Origin: Entrophospora sp. SA101 | Taxonomy: Eukaryota > Glomeromycota > Glomeromycetes > Entrophosporales > Entrophosporaceae | Length of the DNA: 64,000 nt | Direction: 5' to 3' | Assembly (NCBI GenBank): GCA_958430865.1 | Contig: CAUDNR010004054.1 | Coordinates: 1-64,000 of the forward strand | In this document: piece after piece, positions 49,407 through 62,000 of the stretch | Layout: the number at the start of each line of letters is the position of its first letter | How positions within the stretch are numbered: position 1 is the first letter of the stretch | Made by a program: the position numbers and the translations under genes | The notes under the pieces: generated by a model | Told to the model about the DNA's origin: nothing | Seen by the model: the letters and a program-made list of their open reading frames with translations, nothing else | Databases searched by the model: none

Positions 49407-51560
49407 TTATTTTTTACCATACATTCTATCAATATCACCTTGGTATTTTTGTTGAATATCTCTACGTTTGATTTTTTGTGCTGCTGTCAAAAGTCCCTAT
49501 TTTTTTTTTTAAAAAAAAAGGCAATGGCATAATAAATATAATGAACAATTAATAACATTAATAACAATAATGATTATGATATTTTCTCTTGAATTACATT
49601 TTCGGTGGTCCATTCTTCATGCAACAATGTAATTGCAGATAACAATTCTGCGGGTTTAAAATCTGCCTTCTTTGCCTCAACGAGACAAGCTTGAAGCACT
49701 GAATTTGTTATTTCCTTATCTTGACATAGTTTTTCAAAATCTGTTTCAGTTATGTTTTTTTCCATTGCAAGTTTTCTGACTCGTGCTTCAATAGGAAAAA
49801 TTAAAGCTACAGGACGTGACTGATATGAATCAGCACAAACGCAAATATTGGACACGAATAAGGTTGATTTGTAAACTGATTCCAATCTTTCAAGTGCAAT
49901 GTATTCACCATGGGCCAATTTCACCAAATTTTTCTTTCTGTCAATGACAGCCAAGCATCCATCTGGCTTCCATTCTCCAATATCTCCTGTTTGTAGCCAT
50001 CCATCTTCTGTAAACGTTTCTTTGGTCACTTTTTCATTTTTATAATAGCCTGGTGTGACTGCAGGCCCACGAAGCCAAATTTCTCCTCGTGGATTGGGAG
50101 TATCTGTAGATTTATAACCAGCATCTGGTACATCAACTAATTTTACTTCTGTACAAGGTACTGGTGTTCCCACGCTGCCATAAGTAAATAGTTCTGGCGT
50201 AAGAATTGTACCAGCCATACTAAAAACAATGCAATATAGAATTATTAATCAGGATATTGTTGGTTAACTAATTAATTAATCGACTAGACTTACCCACAAG
50301 CTTCAGTCATACCATAACCTTGAAATATTGGACATAAAGTTACGCATAAAAATTCCTGTGTTTCCTTAGAGATGGGTGCACTACCAGACAATGCAAGTCT
50401 CAATCTTCCACCAGTTTGTTCTTTTATCTTATCAAATACCAAAGTATCAAAAGGTTTGGAGGGTAAACCTTTTCCCATTAACCAACTTTTAGTCTTGAAA
50501 GCTACATCAAAAATCTTTTGTACAGTTGGACTACTCCCATGGACTTTTGAAAGAATACCTTTCCTAATTGATTCCCATACTGCTGGCACACCAGTCATTA
50601 CACTAGGTTTCAATTCACACATGTCGCCAAGACAATTTCTTACAGATGAATCTGTTAAAGTACGAGGTGATCCATAACCTAAGGTAACACCCCACCAAAG
50701 ACATACATGTTCCACACCAAACTCAAGAACATGAGCAAGTGGAAGGTATGCAAGGAATGAGTCATCCTCTTGAATTAAATGTCCGAGCATTTTTTCAACG
50801 CCACCAACTAAATGTGAGAGAATTAATAGAATAAGAAGGAGGTATCAAATTTTTTAATTTTAAAAAAAAATTTTTTTTTAAAGGAAAGAAACTTACTTGC
50901 TGCAACAAGATTAGCATGAGTCAATATGACGCCTTTTGGATTACCGGTAGTTCCAGAAGTATACATAATACAACATATATCTTGTGATTTTGGTGGGTTT
51001 GTATTTATTGGATAATCTTTGCCTAATTGTTTAAGTTCTTCCAATGTAAAAATTCCAAGGTTTGAATGAGCATTTGACAATTCTTGCAAGACTGATCCTT
51101 TTGCATCACCATCATAAATTATAAATTTAAGAGTTGAACATTTTCCAGCAACCTTTTTAACCATTGGAAGTAAATCTGCGTTAGTAAATATTCCATTAAC
51201 TTCTGCTTCATTCATTGAATGGAGAAGACCTTCTTCTCCGAGGGTGTCATATGCAGTCACAATAGTCATACTTAGTGAGAAACAACCTATGGATTAAAAT
51301 GGTTTTGTAAGATCAATACTTTGTTACAATATTTTTTTATAATTAAATCTAGCAAAATTTTTACCATGAATTACAAGCATCCAATTGGCACTTATATATG
51401 TGACAAATAATAAATATCATATATAAATATAAAAATATAATTGGATAATTTTTCATTACCTTGTAGCAGCAAAGATTGCAACTTTAGATCCTTTATTTAA
51501 ACCTAATTTTATCAGACCAGCCCCGATGGTTCTAATTTCTGATCCATATCGTTCAAGGTT
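49407..51560 (-). pseudogene. Long-chain acyl-CoA synthetase lacking its N-terminus
   Basis: Exons 51460-51560, 51365-51390, 50897-51286, 50294-50807, 49598-50219 and 49407-49496 join cleanly to about 579 residues. AMP-binding motifs are intact: IMYTSGTTGNPKGVILTH, FLAYLPLAHVLEF, GYGMTEACG, WLQTGDIGEWKPDG, DRKKNLVKLAHGEYIALE, and the C-terminal AAQKIKRRDIQQKYQGDIDR. The protein activates fatty acids to acyl-CoA at the ER or lipid droplets. Relative to the usual 650-700 residues, the N-terminal exons are missing. The open frame begins inside the terminal repeat of the element at 51555-52238, and no start exon is recognisable for 700 bp beyond it. All remaining splice sites and motifs are undamaged, so the loss is recent or an upstream exon was missed. 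I call it a likely truncated pseudogene. Confidence 0.75.
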
Positions 51561-52238
51561 GGTGACGAAATGTCTCCTTTTCGTCACATGACGAAAATAA
51601 ATGTGACGAAATAGGGTTTTTACACTTTAAGTAATTTGACGAAAGTACGAAATCAACAAAATAATAAAATAAACCAATTATTTTGGAGATTTTAAATTAT
51701 GGAATAAATAAAATTTATGATGTCAAATTCTAATTCACCCAATTCACCAATTCCTTCTCAATCATCATCATATAATATGAATTTGCAAACATTAAAATTA
51801 GATATACCTGAAAGTTCATTTAACAATAATCAAGAATTAGCTACAGGACGTCCTGTGTTTGATGTATGGTTACATTCCATTAAATAGTAAATGAAGAATC
51901 ATTTCAACAATCAGAATTATCAGATGATTCTACAGATTTTGAAGAAAGTTATGAAACCAGCAATAGATGTGAAGCGGCAATTCCTACTAAAATTTTGCGT
52001 ACAAAAATTAAGTATCCAACCAAGAAACATGATTTACGATGTAAAAAAAATGTTTAAATTAAATTTTTGTTTTAATAAAATTGAATTTATATTTTCGTCA
52101 TCTTTATCACAATTTGACTTTTGACTTTTACCCTTTGTCACTTTCGTCACGTTTCGTCACTTTCGTCACATTTCGTCACTAGTGCCCCATTTGACGAAAT
52201 ACTTTTTACACTCCAAAATACTTTCGTCACCCAACCTT
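51555..52238. mobile_element. Non-autonomous DNA transposon with TTTCGTCAC subterminal repeats
   Basis: 684 bp bounded by AAGGTTGGTGACGAAA on the left and TTTCGTCACCCAACCTT on the right, i.e. terminal inverted repeats differing by one G. TTTCGTCAC or its complement occurs about nine times in the two subterminal zones, four of them in tandem at 52139-52179. The interior holds coding remnants: MSNSNSPNSPIPSQSSS at 51722 on, ending ATGRPVFDVWLHSIK at a stop, then another frame with SELSDDSTDFEESYETSN. These look like the N-terminal and C-terminal ends of a transposase with the middle deleted. hAT-like is my guess. No target duplication was found. Confidence 0.65.
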
Positions 52239-52975
52239 GGTGCCAACAAAAGCAATATACTTTCAACTTGTCATAGAATAACCACCGATACTTAAGCTAA
52301 CTTTTTGTTTGAATGGTCATTTGAAAGTCCCAATTTAGCTTTCAATTTTTCGTTTAATAAAGGAAAGTTGTTTGCATAGTGAAAAAATGACAAATTTTTT
52401 TATTATATAAAAATCAGAAATGGGGTTTATAATAGACGCGCGTGTCGTGTATCATAAATCCACGTACTAGATAAGGCCCTAATTTTTAAATCAAAACAAA
52501 AAACATCAAAAAAACATTTCAGAGAAAGAAAATTTGGTTTTTTTTTTAATTATTATTATTATATAGAAAAAAAATGCAAGCAAATAAAAGAACAAAAAGT
52601 AATTAGTTTTAATTTGCATATCATATATATACATATATATTTAACAACACATTGCTCAATTGTTATTTTCGAATACATACTAATAATATTACGTGTTTTA
52701 AGTATATCATGAAGGATTTATTAGTCAAGTTACTCTTCAGACAATAGAAAAGCAAGGGGAGGTTGTTATTATTGTTTATTATGTAAATTATATCTTCTTA
52801 TCTATCTGTGATCTAATTGTAAAGTGTTGAGTATATAGGAAATAGAAAAATTAATCGGACCATCAATCTTAATCAAAGAGAGATCAATCAATATCCAAGT
52901 AATAATAATATTAATAAAATTAAATCTACACAAGTATACATTATATATATCTTTCAAATATATTAATAAATTTAA
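52239..52975. other. Gene-free stretch
   Basis: Lies between the transposon and the REX1-like gene. The acyl-CoA synthetase N-terminus was looked for here on the minus strand and not found. Confidence 0.4.
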
Positions 52976-54756
52976 ATGCCTTTTCTGCTTTTTGAAAAAA
53001 AGAACCTTCAAAGAATGATCCTTCATTGTCTAACAGATGATGTAAAATCTGAGGATTGGATAGAAATTCGAGTATGTGTGATTTATCATTATCATCATCA
53101 TATTCATTATATTCATCATTATTCAAATTATATATTTAATTTATCTATTTAACTATAGAACAAAAGTAAAATAAAAAGAATTGTTGTTGTTGGAATCTCG
53201 TCATTTGGTGGAAGTTTATTTGGTGTATCAGGCAAACCTGTTGATAATGAAACCAGGATAAACCTTACTGCTTTTAACAGAATATTTGGAGTTAAATGTA
53301 TAATTAATCAATGGTTCAACAAGTTGGAACAGTTTTTAACAGTTGACTTAACCAATGGAAATGTCAAAGGAAGGCTTATAAAGTCCTTTGAAAGAAGTAT
53401 AATTACTCATTAATATATATTATCAATTATAAGCATCATATCTATAGATAATAATAATAATAATTTTCTTTTAAAAATATAATTTTTTTTAGGTAAAGAA
53501 AAAGATAAAATTGCAAGATTGTTATTAAGAACAGACAACATGCCCGTTTATGGATTCAGAGTTCCAGCTTATCCAGTGAAAGAAAAACTTTTGCCTGATA
53601 AATGGGTTCAAACTACCCTTGATTCTACTCCCATCAATTCTTCTAATGAATTCTTGTTTGTAGGATGCAAAACAGAACAGCATTGGGGACATATTGTCAT
53701 TATTAACTATGAACAAAATGTCATTTGTAATGAAGAGTTTAAATTTGATGGTGCACCTCCTAGTGATTATATTAGAAGGTAAATAATAATTAAAATTTTT
53801 TTTTAAATTTTTATACAAAATTAATTTTTTTTTTTAAATAGATGGCATAAAATGAAAAGCGTAAAAGATATGCAAACCATTTTATTGTCTTTTATCACTA
53901 AACAAACAAAATTAGTCGGTCATTTATTAGGAAAATATTTAGAATTACTAAAAGTGAGTAGAGAGAGATTTATAAATTTATAAATAAACATATATATATT
54001 CATATCTGCAATTAATAAATATTCTTTTAAAAAAAAAATAGTATGCACACTCAAATGTTATTGACACATCAGCTTTGTGTCATGGTAGCAATGGATTACA
54101 TTCAAGATCAGGATTAAATTTTCTTAAATCAATTTTGCATAAATCACCACTAGGAATTGTGAATACTGCAGAGGAGAAAGCCCGTGCCATTCTTGCTCTA
54201 TATAAATACATACTTGAACGAGGTAGATTTTTATTGATTTAATTTAACAATAAACATTGTTTACTAATATGTATGTGTGTAAATATATTAAATTTAGGCC
54301 TTTACACGGGAAAACGTCAAGAATCATTAACACATGTTTTAAACATAAGCAATAGATCCACTGCATTTATTGATTATAATGGCAAGTTTCAATTATATGG
54401 TGTCGGTTCAAGTTCTAATGCAACCATTGCTTTATGTTCCAATGACGAAGAGGTACTTATTTCTATCTATTTGTTTATGATCCAAGTAATAAATACTACA
54501 TGTATTAATGTAGTTAATTTAATTTTAGATTGAAGAACAACTCCTTAAAAAAATTAGAAAACCTAATTTTGTATGGGCACATTTTCGTGATCTTGAAAAC
54601 ATTATTGATCCAAATAAATATCAAGATGGCTTAAAAAAGATTAGCGATAGAATATATAGAATATATAATCAACTATCAACAAACAGTGTTCTAATGGTCA
54701 TTGGTCAACCACAAAGAGACGAAGAAGGAATTGCTTTTATTAGAGTTAAAAACTAA
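52976..54756 (+). CDS. REX1/REXO5-like exonuclease-fold protein without catalytic residues
   Basis: Seven exons (52976-53071, 53159-53396, 53493-53778, 53842-53953, 54042-54222, 54298-54452, 54529-54756) give 431 residues. The N-terminal part (LQRMILHCLTDDVKSEDWIE, SKIKRIVVVGIS) matches the leader region of Rex1/REXO5 exonucleases. The DEDD domain follows. Where the family has A-L-D-C-E, this protein has FVGCK (167-171). LVGHSLENDL becomes LVGHLLGKYL (231-240), keeping VIDT (250-253). The third motif HDSxEDAxA becomes NTAEEKARA (285-293). Thus all four metal-binding acids and the general-base His are lost, yet the fold-defining residues and all splice sites are intact. A C-terminal RNA-binding-like region follows. 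REX1 trims 5S rRNA and tRNA 3' ends; this copy probably binds RNA or protein without cleaving. Confidence 0.72.
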
Positions 54757-54903
54757 AATAAATTTTCTTACTGTATCAACACTAACTAATCTTTACTGTT
54801 AAAATTATAATATTTATTTCTTTTTCTCTTATTATTACGATGATGATGATAGCAATAAATAAATAGATTACCTCTTTCTTTCTCTTATTCTCTTTTTCTC
54901 TAT

Positions 54904-55449
54904 TCAATCTGTTTTTTCTAATTTTACAATTAATCTTTTTTTAGATTCAACAAATTTAGCTTTTGCTGTGTTAATATCAATAAGATAATGGTAAATCTAA
55001 TATATATTTTTCAAAAGAATTTACAAAAGTCTGGAAGATTCTATGTCTACAATTGTCTTTTCAATTAATTCCTGTCATATATCAACATTTTAAATGAGTA
55101 AATATTGTTTCTGACAAGTATTTAAATAATCGAGAAATAGTTGGATACTTACTAAAGAAGGTATTTCAATTGATATTAATAAATAGCATAGGTTGTTAAT
55201 ATCATGTTCAGTGATTATGTACTCGGGTTTTTGAGCTTTTGAAATATCATCTTCATTATTGTCGTCTTTAATTTTATTGTCATTTATACTGTTGGTTGGA
55301 GATTTAATTGGTTTAGAAATTTCAGTTATTAAAGAGAGTTGTTTCTTTGGAATCTTCACCGTTCTACTCTCTATCTTGCCCTTGTAATGCATTTTAGGAA
55401 ACACAAAATCTAAAATTATCAAGTTTAAATAATTAAATATATATCTACC

Positions 55450-55480
<31 letters not shown>

Positions 55481-56193
55481 CTTTTTTACCTCGCCCAAGT
55501 TCAATCATGTTTTTTTCTTCAATCAATTCCACAGCTACTTCACTCACATACAACTTGAAATCATAATCATTTAGGATTCTTTGATACACCTCGTTGTTCA
55601 CAATAAAATCGCATACAAGACATTTCTTCTGTGCTTTTACACATCATCACTTTTCGTTTCAGTAAAGATTCTCTCATATGAATCAATTTTTTTAATCGAG
55701 AAAAAATTTCCTTCTTTTTTTTTTCAAAAAAATTTAATAATTTGACAAACCTTTATCCTTATCAAATTTTATCTCATTCAAAACATTTGGTACCCGATAA
55801 ATAGCATCAGCATCACCATTCATAGCTTTTCGAAGTTCTTCTTCACTGGTACAGGTAGGTTTAGGTATTTTATCCGAATAGCACATATTTATAAAAAATT
55901 TCATATCTGATGGATATTTATTTGCTTCTATAGAGGCTTTAACCAATGTTTTTAATACTATTCCTGGTTTTGGAAGTATATCGACCGTCTCGTACACAGG
56001 ACTCTGATCACTTGGAAACAATTCAATTTTTGGTTGGAAATCATCCTCGACTTTATTTTTTTTTTAAAAAAAAGAAATCTTAGAATTAACTAATTTAAAA
56101 TTTTCAATAAATACCACAACTTTAGATTAATTTCTTACCTTGATGCATTTCCAATTTTTTTGCTTGATTTAACAAAGGTTCAAAAAAATCCAT
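54904..56193 (-). CDS. PIH1-domain protein (PIH1D1/Nop17-like, R2TP complex)
   Basis: Five exons (56139-56193, 55751-56050, 55490-55633, 55153-55409, 55021-55071) give 268 residues to a TAA at 55021-55023. The PIH1 domain is clear: VDILPKPGIVLKTLV, KFFINMCYSDKIPKP, EEELRKAMNGDADAIYRVPN, VCDFIVNNEVYQRI. A Lys/Ser/Asp-rich linker leads to the CS-like C-terminal domain. Conserved CS sequence continues past the stop in two other frames: VNSFEKYILDLPLSY, then IDINTAKAKFVESKKRLIVK up to a TGA at 54904. Each change equals loss of one T in a T-run. Either the tail is truncated by mutation or these are base-calling errors. PIH1 proteins bridge clients to the Rvb1/Rvb2-Hsp90 machinery, for example in box C/D snoRNP assembly. 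It is divergent from PRMT1, 132 bp apart. Confidence 0.85.
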
Positions 56194-56325
56194 TGCTTAA
56201 AATTAAATTATCATGATTACAGTTATTATCACCCATTATATAAATGACCAGTTGCACAAAATTTTTATTATATCCATCCATCTGTAGCAAATAATAATTT
56301 TTTTTAGTTACATTTATTATCCATA
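56194..56325. promoter_or_regulatory. Bidirectional promoter, PIH1 and PRMT1 genes
   Basis: Only 132 bp separate the two start codons, which point outward. Promoters of both genes must share this DNA or extend into the genes. No TATA box or known site was pinned down. Confidence 0.55.
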
Positions 56326-58046
<1,721 letters not shown>

Positions 58047-59085
58047 GTAAAACATTATCTTATTTGCTAATGATTATTTATTTCATTTATTAAGTTAAAT
58101 ATTTAAATTAATTTAATTTTACCATGTCCTAGGAATTAGGTATTAATTATACGTACAATTTATTTATTTTAACTTTAAATTTTAATGATAAATCTTACTT
58201 AATCCTAACCCAATGGCTGATTGAGTAATAAACATACACAAAACTTTTAATTCACCCAACATGTTGAGCTTAGCCATTAGATTTAATATAATTGACTGTC
58301 CTTTTCGGGCTAGAGTTCCGTGAACATAAAAAGACTTTAAAAATTCTGAGCCTCTAAATTTTCGACTCAAACATCATTTGTAGTTTCTGCACTCTCGTAA
58401 GCTAGGTAGGTAACTTGACCTTTAGAATTTGGGAGATTTGATACCAACAATTCCAAATTCGTTAAAGTAGTCCCGTATCTGGTGGACGAGTTCTTTATAC
58501 AATATTTCTTCTTTCACAAGTTCCAGAAACAAAAAAAAAATCATTCTCGAAAGTTTTTTGCTTCGAGAAGTGTTAAATTTAAAGATTAAAGTAACTAGAG
58601 AAATAATTTGTTATCATACAACTTTTTTAGTTATGCAATCTTGAATGAATGTTGATGGAAATACCGTATCTCAAATCTAGTTTTTTATTGACAGAATGTT
58701 TGCCGTGTATTGTAAAGTTACGTTGCACAATATAAAAAACTAGTGTAACATTTCAAATTTGCTTCGCCGCCATCATGTGTTATTTAAAGCTCTTTCAAAT
58801 GGAATTAATGTTAAACTATAATAAGTTTGAGCGGTTAGATTGAAGTTACACGATATCGTACATAAATTCAGATATATACAAATTTGGTTTCCACTCACTG
58901 AAAAGAAAAAAACAAGTCTGTTTGTACACATATTAACAAAGATTAATAATAAACTAGATAAATGGAACTAGATTTAATAATAAAAATAATAAAAAGCAGA
59001 ATAAGTTTATCATCGTAAAGTATTCAACAACAATCATAACAACAATAACAGCAACAACGACAACGTCAACATTACTATTAATTTT
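58047..59085. other. Gene-free stretch between PRMT1 and GPI13
   Basis: Mixed sequence, less AT-rich in places (58190-58850). A 62-codon minus-strand frame at 58182-58370 has no support. It probably holds the GPI13 promoter; just upstream of the ATG is an AACAACAA/CAACAACG-rich 5' leader (59025-59070). Confidence 0.4.
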
Positions 59086-62000
59086 ATGGCAAGGTCATTT
59101 TTTTCAATCAAAAACATCAAAAAACAGCATAATTATCTCACTCTATTTTGTTTATGGATATTTTTTCTTCATTTTAGTGGCCTATACCTATTCACAAGAG
59201 GGTTTCTACTAACTCGTTTAGTTTTAGAAAATCATAGCGACTGTGAAAGTTTTCCTACTTGGAATTTAACTGATCACAATAATAATAATATTAATATTAA
59301 TAATAATAACCAGTATCATTATCCTTGGAAAAATGTTAAAGCAGAAGATACTTCTTCTTTTGAACATAATGGATGTTGGTATCCAGCTCCATTTAAAAAA
59401 GCTATTATAATTATTATTGATGCTCTAAGGTTTGATTTTGTAGCTTCATCTGCCTATAACAATAACAATGATTTTGGAGGTGATGATTTTGATGATGAAG
59501 ATAATAGTAATAATAATCATGAACATCATCATTATTTAAATAAGCTTCCAATAATTCGCAAACTCCTTAACAAACAATCGACCAACTCTTTATTGTTTCA
59601 ATATATAGCTGATCCACCAACAACAACCTTACAACGTTTAAAAGCATTAACAACAGGTACTTTGCCTACATTTATTGATGCTGGAAGTAATTTTGCTGGA
59701 TCAGCAATAGACGAAGATAATTTGATTCATCAGCTTTGGAGACAAGACAAAAAAATTGCTTTTATGGGTGATGACACTTGGATGTCTTTGTTTCCTCAAG
59801 AAATCAATCAAAACATGTCTTATCCGTTTCCATCATTTAATGTATGGGACTTGCATACAGTTGATAATGGAATATTAAATTTATTAGGTCCTACAATTAG
59901 ATTACCATCATCATCATCATCATCAAAAGAAAACTGGGATGTTCTGATTGCTCATTTTTTAGGTGTTGACCATTGTGGTCATCGATATGGGCCTGATCAT
60001 CAAGAAATGGCTACCAAGTTAAAACAGATGAATGATATGATAAAAGATGTCGCTGATTCAATTGATGAAAATACTGTTTTACTAATTATGGGTGATCATG
60101 GAATGGATCTAAAGGGTGATCATGGTGGTGATAGTGATAACGAGGTTGAATCTGCTCTTTTTATCTATAGCAAAAAACAATTAACCAACAACAATAATTA
60201 CGATTTAGGAAAACTTTTAAATAAATTAGATAGTTTAACTTTTCAAAACTCTTTCACTGCAACTAATAATAATAATTTTGGAAAATGGCGAAGCATTCCA
60301 CAGATTGATTTTGTTCCTACTTTGTCACTTTTACTGGGATTACCAATACCATATAATAATCTAGGTACTATTATACCAGAGCTTTTTCTTCTTCCAAATA
60401 ATAACCATAATTATGATGGTAGTGTTAGTGTTGATGACGAACAACAGCATAAAATTCAATTAATGAACCTTTTTGAAGTGTTAAGATTGAATTCTCAACA
60501 AGTTTTTAGATATGTGGTTGAATATTCTCAACAACAACCTTCTGCTGAATTATCAAAAGGTTATTTACAAATATTAAGATCATCATTTCAAAAAGCTGAT
60601 GAAAAATACAATTTGATAAAGGAAAAAGAAAAACAACAACAACATTCTCGAATGGTTTTATCATCGTCATTAGATGATTTAGAAGATGGGATAATTTCTT
60701 ATATGAAATTTTTAAAAGAGACATTATCAATATGCCGTAAAGTATGGGCGCAATTTGATGTAATGCGCATGATTTCGGGAATCGCCATTCTATCCTTGAG
60801 CTGCGTGTGTATTGCTTTACACATGTATAATCTAACAATCATTGATGATAATAATACTGATACTATTATAATCAATCAAGTAGCAATTACTTATGTATCA
60901 TTTGGTGGTATTATTGGATTTTTTTTTATTAAATTAGGAATTTTTAAATTATTATTACCATTATTTTCAATATTGTTTGATAATAGTTATTATGAAAATT
61001 CGAGTTTTTCAATTGTGGATTTTATGATTTTTGGTGTATCAATCGGATCAATCTCTGGTTTTCTATTTCAATTTAACTGGAGCGCCTTAATTTTTCAAAA
61101 AACTAGAATAAAAATGTCTTCTGAATTTTTCTTGGCCATTTCATTTCTTCTGATTCATTCATTACTATTTGCATCAAATAGTTTTACAGTTTTTGAGGAT
61201 AGAATTAGTGTTGGTCTATTACAAACTTATGGCTTTTACAATTTATTCAAATCATTTAGTATCAACAAAAACAACAACAATAATAATAATAACGATAAAA
61301 ATCAACAAAAAATGCTATTTTTTACAATAGGATTGATCCTACTAACACGTATCGCGAGTTATTCTAGAATATGCCGCGAAGAGCAATTTCCAAATTGTAT
61401 TTCAACATTTTACATATCATCATCATCATCTGTCTCTTCACCGGCTATTTTATTAAGTCAAGTTGCAATGGCAAGTCTTGTCCCATTTATTATTTATAAA
61501 ATTATGAGTTTATCAAATAGTTTTAATGGGATTGCACCATTTTGGATTGATTGGGGTTTAAGGGCTGGATTAGTATTGGCATCTGTTTATTGGATTATGG
61601 ATAATGATAATGTTATTGATAATAATACTGGTAGTAGTGAAAACGGTGGAAATATGGAGATAAATGGTTTTTTTGATAAATATTTTAATTCGGAATGGAT
61701 GAAAAATTTTATAGTGAAATTGGCTTTTGGAATAGCAATAATAGTTGGAAACTTTGCATGGTGGACAAGTCCTTTATGTGTAGATTTTAGAATTATTGGT
61801 ATTAAAAATAACAGTAATAACAACAATAGCAATAACAATAACAGCAACAATAGTAATAGTAATAATAATAAAAGAAAACCAAAAAATAAAAATACAAAGA
61901 ATAGTCAACAATCAAAAGAACCACTAAAAAAAAAAATTAATATTTTAGGAAGTGATAACGTTTTTGGAGCATCATATTTTATTTTCTTATCAATGATTTA

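Noticed and set aside
50372..50677. Plus-strand frame of 101 codons
   Set aside because: Antisense of the acyl-CoA synthetase exon with motif matches on the other strand.
60506..60838. Minus-strand frame inside GPI13
   Set aside because: Shadow of a clearly coding plus-strand frame with intact catalytic motifs.
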